From contig JAQGKN010000672.1 in the NCBI GenBank assembly GCA_028290085.1, positions 1-6,586 of the forward strand: a stretch of DNA of 6,586 nt. The letters are read 5' to 3'. The number at the start of each line of letters is the position of its first letter. Position 1 is the first letter of the stretch. The translations under genes were made by a program, and so were the position numbers. This document shows positions 4,390-6,586 of the stretch, piece after piece. This DNA comes from Hyphomicrobiales bacterium (GTDB lineage: Bacteria > Pseudomonadota > Alphaproteobacteria > Rhizobiales > Beijerinckiaceae). The notes below the pieces were generated by a model, which saw only the letters and a list, made by a program, of their open reading frames with translations, was not told where the DNA came from and ran no database searches.

Positions 4390-4496
4390 GTACTTCCTCC
4401 ATTGGAGGAAGTTACGAAGCGCCTCGGTCGACCAAAGGAAGCGCGACAACGAGGCCCTGAGGCGCAGGCATATCTCTCAGATTTCGGGCGAAAAGG
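4390..4496 (+). repeat. Long repeat unit with perfect inverted repeat, copy 2
   Basis: Arms ACTTCCTCC (4392-4400) and GGAGGAAGT (4404-4412) pair perfectly around ATT. The next 85 bases align with copy 1, sharing GGTCGACCAAA (4426-4436), GCGCGAC, AGGCGCA and CGGGC-AAAAGG blocks. Read as protein, it starts LPPLEEVTKRL. A one-base insertion after that (CCTCGGTCG here, CCTGGTCG in copy 1) shifts the frame, after which VDQRKRDNEALRRR and SQISGEK mirror copy 1. The same stretch is also open in that second frame alone. Confidence 0.6.
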
Positions 4497-4501
4497 CCGT
4501 T

Positions 4502-4562
4502 GTGACTAACCCCTAGGACGCCTTCGCAGCTTCGGGATATAGAAGCAGAGACTAGGGGTCAC
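4502..4562 (-). terminator. Two-tier hairpin after the Tat-exported protein gene
   Basis: CCCCTAG (4510-4516) pairs with CTAGGGG (4552-4558), extended outward by GTGA (4502-4505) with TCAC (4559-4562) across a 4-nt bulge. Inside, GCTTC (4529-4533) pairs with GAAGC (4542-4546). It begins 17 bases after the minus-strand stop at 4580, where a 3'-end structure is expected. There is no T-tract, so it may protect the transcript end rather than terminate it. Confidence 0.45.
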
Positions 4563-4579
4563 TCGCCTCATCGGCACCA

Positions 4580-4807
4580 TCAATCGCCATCGTCTTCGTC
4601 GTCTCGGTATTCCCGCGGGTCGTAACCGGGGGCAGGGAGATCATCATCTTCATCTTCATCTTCATATTCATCTCCGCCAGCTCTTGCCTTTCGGCTCAGC
4701 GCTGGGATCGTCGCCAAGGCGAGGAAGGACGCGGCACCCCATTTCAGGAATGAACGCCGCTGCAGAAGTTCGGAAACCGGGACATCTCGCTCTGAAATCG
4801 CTTTCAT
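4580..4807 (-). CDS. Tat-exported, Asp/Glu-rich mini-protein (75 aa)
   Basis: ATG 4807 on the minus strand is preceded by AGGAGG (4815-4820) seven bases away, which decides it over an in-frame start at 4828. The N-terminus is a textbook twin-arginine leader: QRRSFLK at residues 16-22, a hydrophobic stretch at 23-37, then SRKARA with predicted cleavage after residue 43. What remains is about 32 residues, 18 of them Asp or Glu (GGDEYEDEDEDDD near 44-56, and RDDEDDGD at the end), broken by LPAPGYDP. Such a chain cannot form a classic cofactor fold. Calcium or other metal binding, an electrostatic surface role, or a subunit carried across with a folded partner are all inferences. A perfect sigma-EcfG promoter lies directly upstream, so induction by general stress is likely. 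Family not recognised. Confidence 0.8.
   Translation of the reverse strand: MKAISERDVPVSELLQRRSFLKWGAASFLALATIPALSRKARAGGDEYEDEDEDDDLPAPGYDPREYRDDEDDGD
4645..4674 (+). repeat. Hexanucleotide microsatellite encoding the acidic run
   Basis: CATCTT occurs three times exactly (4645-4662), followed by CATATT and CATCTC. On the coding (minus) strand it encodes the alternating Glu/Asp run. Changes in copy number would keep frame and only alter tract length. Confidence 0.55.
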
Positions 4808-4838
4808 CGCTCCGCCTCCTAACATCAATGAATTCGGA

Positions 4839-4863
4839 AACGTAAGTCCCTAACTGCAGTTCC
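4839..4863 (-). promoter_or_regulatory. Sigma-EcfG (general stress response) promoter
   Basis: On the minus strand GGAAC (4859-4863) and CGTT (4839-4842) are separated by exactly 16 bases, a perfect match to the GGAAC-N16/17-CGTT consensus known for EcfG sigma factors under PhyR/NepR control in alphaproteobacteria. The CGTT lies about 19 bases before the ribosome site of the Tat-exported protein, giving a short leader. Confidence 0.75.
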
Positions 4864-4885
4864 GCGGCGTCGCGTTTCAAGGGTT

Positions 4886-4914
4886 TTGTCGTCACACTAA
4901 CCGCCCGGTATGAT
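4886..4914 (+). promoter_or_regulatory. Sigma-70-like promoter, divergent from the stress promoter
   Basis: TTGTCG (4886-4891) and TATGAT (4909-4914) are separated by 17 bases; the -10 matches TATAAT at five of six positions. A transcript would start near 4921 and first meet a 14-codon frame (ATG 4936). The nearest real gene is over 300 bases away, so it may make a small RNA or a long leader. Confidence 0.4.
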
Positions 4915-5156
4915 GCTGCTGAGGATCGCCTGAACATGAGCCTGATGAATGCGGCCCGCGCATTTGGCTGGGCCGGCTAGAAATGCGGTTACAGAACAGA
5001 TTTCGATTTGCTGAGAAATTCGAGGTTTCACGCCCGGGTAGCTTGGCAGCCGCAATCATGGACAAAGCTTAATTTGTAGCCCCCTGCCGCCTCATTTACG
5101 AGAATCCCGCGATAACCTCGCTAGCAGATGCTCCCATGGCCCAGCCTCACCTCCGA

Positions 5157-5220
5157 GGCCGCCATCTAGATTTCGGCATGTGGCCCTCCAGGAAATACAT
5201 TTCCGCAAATCGAGGCGGCC
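5157..5220 (+). other. Nested inverted repeat upstream of the DUF6894 gene
   Basis: GGCCGCC (5157-5163) pairs with GGCGGCC (5214-5220), enclosing GGAAAT (5191-5196) and ATTTCC (5199-5204). The inner arms are only 2 bases apart, so they are better as a DNA palindrome than a hairpin. The block ends 42 bases before the start codon. Confidence 0.35.
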
Positions 5221-5262
5221 CCCTACCAGTCGGAGCACCTTTCAGCACACGGGTATTTCACG

Positions 5263-5580
5263 ATGGAAAGATACTTTTTCGACGTGCGCATGATTGACTC
5301 TCTCGCGCCCGACCTCGTCGGCGACTTTCTCCTCGACGATGAGAGTGCACTCGAGGAGGCTAGGAAAGCCGCTTGTGAGCTGGCCATGGAGGCGATCCGA
5401 CAGGACAGAGGGGTGGTCGCCGTTGCCGTACTGGTCCGAGATGAGACTGACCGCCCAGTTGGCTCCGTTGACGTCGTTCAAGCAGCGATGAGAGCCCTTG
5501 GAGTGGAAAGAGAGGGGGCAGGCGTATCTCCATGGCCGCGTGTCCCGTCAGCTCGATCGGGGATCCCTTGGCCCCGCTAG
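5263..5580 (+). CDS. DUF6894-type protein with C-terminal extension (105 aa)
   Basis: The opening MERYFFDVRMIDS, followed by a short acidic loop (LLDDESALEEARKAACELA, a helix at about residues 22-45) and the strand VVAVAVLVRDETDRPVGSV, is the pattern of the DUF6894 family: small alpha/beta proteins, usually 70-90 residues, abundant in Bradyrhizobium and Methylobacterium. Their function is not known. The family part ends near residue 70. The remaining 35 residues (ALGVEREGAGV, then several W-P-R motifs) are unusual and may result from a lost stop codon. The ribosome site is poor, with only ACGGG 10 bases before ATG 5263, so translation may be weak. Its stop overlaps that of the convergent minus gene. 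A second DUF6894 gene lies at the right edge. Confidence 0.68.
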   Translation: MERYFFDVRMIDSLAPDLVGDFLLDDESALEEARKAACELAMEAIRQDRGVVAVAVLVRDETDRPVGSVDVVQAAMRALGVEREGAGVSPWPRVPSARSGIPWPR

Positions 5581-5789
5581 TTTCGGCTCAAAGCCAAAAT
5601 GGCAATCTGCCAAACCCAATACGCCAGAAGCCCGCACCACGCGAAGAATGACATGACCCCGAGCGCCAGCACGGCCGCTGCTATCCATCCCCGAGCGGCG
5701 GTGCGGTAACGGCGCGGGCTGGGCGGTTCCGGCGATGACCTGCGAGAGACGCGGATGTGCCGGACTAAGTCATTGATGTTGAAAACCAT
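5577..5789 (-). CDS. Small membrane protein with basic, proline-rich N-terminus (70 aa)
   Basis: On the minus strand ATG 5789 begins MVFNINDLVRHIRVSRRS, continues through a basic Ser/Pro/Arg linker (residues 15-34), and ends in a 33-residue hydrophobic region (35-67: GWIAAAVLALGV, MSFFAWCGLLAYWVWQIAILAL). That region is long enough for one extended or two short spans. The frame is open upstream to 6017, but that part is unlike protein and crosses a strong hairpin, so the shorter start is chosen despite lacking a clear Shine-Dalgarno. The basic head implies a cytoplasmic N-terminus. The stop (5577-5579) overlaps the stop of the convergent DUF6894 gene. A possible promoter with an operator-like dyad precedes it. 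Function unknown. Confidence 0.6.
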   Translation of the reverse strand: MVFNINDLVRHIRVSRRSSPEPPSPRRYRTAARGWIAAAVLALGVMSFFAWCGLLAYWVWQIAILALSRN

Positions 5790-5825
5790 CAGTGCTGCTG
5801 CTGAGCGTGTTTTCTTGCGCTTTCG

Positions 5826-5859
5826 ACCGGAAATGTAACCGGTAGGGCGACTATCGCAA
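5826..5859 (-). promoter_or_regulatory. Possible promoter with operator-like dyad for the 70-aa membrane gene
   Basis: On the minus strand TTGCGA (5854-5859) and TACATT (5832-5837) are 16 bases apart, each matching the sigma-70 consensus at four of six positions. The -10 lies inside the dyad ACCGG (5826-5830) / CCGGT (5839-5843), placed so that a bound dimer would block polymerase. The start codon is about 37 bases downstream. Confidence 0.3.
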
Positions 5860-5932
5860 TAAACCCAAGGTGTACCGAGACGCGCGTTTCCCGCCGCCTC
5901 TCGCCGCGTTCTTTCTCCCACCGAGGGCGGAC

Positions 5933-5953
5933 CAACCCACTGCGAGTGGGTTG
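5933..5953. other. Strong isolated hairpin
   Basis: CAACCCACT (5933-5941) and AGTGGGTTG (5945-5953) form a perfect 9-bp stem around GCG. On the plus strand it is followed by CTTGGAAGTCTTTTG. It lies far from any called stop codon, so it is not an obvious terminator and could be part of a small RNA or a protein-binding cruciform. Confidence 0.55.
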
Positions 5954-6013
5954 CTTGGAAGTCTTTTGAGGGCAGTGCCTCAGCCGAGTTTTCGCTAGAT
6001 CCGGCGAAAAGGC

Positions 6014-6057
6014 TCACTCCCTCCGTTGGAGGAAGTTATCGACCACCCAAGGCGACG
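6014..6057 (+). repeat. Inverted-repeat family, copy 3 (shortened unit)
   Basis: Left arm ACTCCCTCC (6016-6024), loop GTT and right arm GGAGGAAGT (6028-6036) match the family with one unpaired position. GTTA follows as in copies 1 and 2, then TCGACCA (6039-6045) occurs immediately, suggesting loss of about 13 bases relative to copy 2. In the frame used for the other copies it reads LPPLEEV. It ends about 120 bases before the next gene. Confidence 0.5.
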
Positions 6058-6174
6058 TATCGCGTCGGGCTGGTTTGCAGTTTCACAGATTTGTGTCAGC
6101 CGTTCGACTATTTTGGGGCTTGTAACCTGCGCTTTCTACCTTCCAATTGGGAAGCCCAGTGCGCGGAATCTCAG

Positions 6175-6390
6175 ATGGCTACTCAATGTGATGAATTCCA
6201 CGCCAAAGACCTCCTTAAGATCGAGGTTGATGTGAACGATCCCGATGTTATTTCGTCAGTTCGGATCGTCGCAATATCGAAAGGCGGGGAGAAGCTTGCG
6301 TTCGAGATGACGTTCCTGCATCTCGAGGCGGTCGTCGGGGCCGCACAGCGCGCCTTGGCGAAGTACCGGGCCGGCATACGCGAACATTAG
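6175..6390 (+). CDS. Small hypothetical cytosolic protein (71 aa)
   Basis: I do not recognise the family. ATG 6175 is preceded by CGGAA with a 6-nt spacer, a weak ribosome site; a TTG-initiated extension to 6091 adds an unconvincing cysteine-rich segment. The protein starts MATQCDEFHAKDLLKIEVD, continues with DPDVISSVRIVAISKGGEKLAFEMTF, and ends in a helix LEAVVGAAQRALAKYRAG. This reads as a short beta-sheet followed by an alpha helix, with no signal peptide, membrane span or catalytic motif. Composition and length resemble unnamed single-domain proteins of Bradyrhizobium-type genomes. It is convergent with the DUF6894 gene at the right edge, 29 bases from its stop. Confidence 0.65.
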   Translation: MATQCDEFHAKDLLKIEVDVNDPDVISSVRIVAISKGGEKLAFEMTFLHLEAVVGAAQRALAKYRAGIREH

Positions 6391-6419
6391 GCCTGGCTAA
6401 ACCCAGCAAGCGGAGCGTG

Positions 6420-6586
6420 TCAGTCGATTGCATCGGTAAATGGAAAATCCAGGACCACTAAGCCCGCGTCGTCAACGATCTCGAACTTCCAGTGAGCTGA
6501 TCGTGTCCCGCCCAAAATTCGGTTGCTCATGATCTCACGGGCACCGGCAATAGCCTCCTCACGCGCGGCTTCCAAGTCGGCCAGAT
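6420..6586 (-). CDS. DUF6894-type protein, C-terminal part (cut by window edge)
   Basis: The minus strand is open from the window's right edge to TGA at 6420-6422, giving the last 54 residues. They read LADLEAAREEAIAGAREIM, then a polar turn (SNRILGGTRSAHW), then KFEIVDDAGLVVLDFPFTDAID. The helix 'L-DLEAAR-EAI-GAR-IM', the strand 'FEIVDEAG' and the ending 'V-PF-DA' are the characteristic C-terminal half of DUF6894, and the length to the stop fits a complete family end. About 20-30 N-terminal residues, including the expected R-Y-[FY]-F motif, lie outside the window. It is a canonical member, unlike the C-terminally extended homologue at 5263-5580. The family's function is unknown. Confidence 0.75.
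   Translation of the reverse strand, partial: LADLEAAREEAIAGAREIMSNRILGGTRSAHWKFEIVDDAGLVVLDFPFTDAID

Larger units (their letters stand above)
4104..4579. other. Gene-free, structure-rich intergenic region
   Basis: 476 bases between two minus-strand genes. Left to right it holds a TCTTCC/GGAAGA palindrome (4128-4142), a GATCCCGCG inverted repeat (4148-4184), a 34-bp imperfect dyad (4217-4250), overlapping hairpins (4255-4298), a CCTCATTGAGG palindrome (4299-4309), a TGCTCA/TGAGCA hairpin (4350-4365), repeat copy 2 (4390-4496) and a two-tier hairpin (4502-4562). A 32-codon plus frame (4264-4362) exists, but its only SD-like bases are one base from the ATG. Confidence 0.6.
4864..5262. other. 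Gene-free stretch between divergent genes
   Basis: About 400 bases between the stress promoter and the DUF6894 gene. It holds a divergent sigma-70-like promoter (4886-4914), a 14-codon open frame at 4936-4980, a CGGCCC/GGGCCG stem (4952-4957/4970-4975), and a nested inverted repeat (5157-5220) before the DUF6894 gene. No credible protein gene is visible on either strand. Confidence 0.5.
5790..6174. other. Divergent intergenic region
   Basis: 385 bases between a minus-strand and a plus-strand gene. It holds a possible promoter with dyad for the minus gene (5826-5859), a strong hairpin (5933-5953) and inverted-repeat copy 3 (6016-6036). Frames that cross it (for example TTG 6026 to 6235) read through the repeat and overlap the next gene in another frame, so I do not call them. 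Confidence 0.5.

Noticed and set aside
6026..6235. 69-codon plus frame starting in repeat copy 3
   Set aside because: TTG start inside the palindrome, overlaps the 71-aa gene in another frame, and no homology recognised beyond the repeat's LPPLEEV.
1..6586. CRISPR array, tRNA, rRNA, intact insertion sequence
   Set aside because: No regularly spaced identical repeats, no cloverleaf or rRNA-like segments, and no transposase or integrase reading frame were seen on either strand.

Overview
The window looks like an accessory, gene-poor stretch of an alphaproteobacterial chromosome, most likely Hyphomicrobiales and probably Bradyrhizobium or a close relative. Grounds: two DUF6894-type proteins, a PRC-barrel relic with the 'SDRVEG-SVY' signature, an excisionase-like 'LPPRLL...YCG' N-terminus, a perfect alphaproteobacterial general-stress (sigma-EcfG) promoter, and moderately high GC. 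This is recognition from memory, not a database result. No tRNA, rRNA, CRISPR array or intact transposase is visible.

Layout. 1-1059: three small genes on + (17-151, 357-749, 790-1029), all with signal peptides and good ribosome sites. 1081-1323: a small cysteine-rich zinc-ribbon-like gene on -, convergent with them. 1493-1783: a chimeric ORF joining an excisionase-like N-terminus to an XRE-regulator-like C-terminus, probably a mobile-element scar. 2109-2388: two tandem microproteins, each with one membrane segment. 2710-2901 and 3269-3505: a small cytosolic protein and a small secreted protein. 3550-3743: a frameshifted, internally deleted PRC-barrel pseudogene. 3936-4103 (-): a small membrane protein. 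4128-4309: a dense series of inverted repeats, some mutually exclusive. 4580-4807 (-): a Tat-exported, extremely acidic mini-protein behind a perfect GGAAC-N16-CGTT promoter. 5263-5580 (+, DUF6894) and 5577-5789 (-, small membrane protein) share overlapping stop codons. 6175-6390 is a small hypothetical protein. A second DUF6894 gene runs off the right edge on -.

The most unusual signal is a family of inverted repeats, consensus left arm ACTTCCWCC, loop RTT, right arm GGWGGAAGT. There are four copies, all in one orientation (1791, 2455, 4392, 6016). One copy carries a matched pair of arm substitutions that keeps the palindrome perfect. Two copies sit at the left end of a longer, roughly 105-110 bp repeat unit. 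Read in one frame, that unit also gives similar peptides (LPPL-EV...VDQ...), so it may be a decayed small gene, a non-autonomous repeat, or both.

Functionally, nearly all surviving genes encode proteins under 135 residues, and most are exported or membrane-bound. One has a general stress promoter; PRC-barrel and DUF6894 proteins are of unclear role. I see no metabolic pathway. The picture is a hypothetical-rich island with remnants of mobile DNA and a concentration of envelope microproteins.
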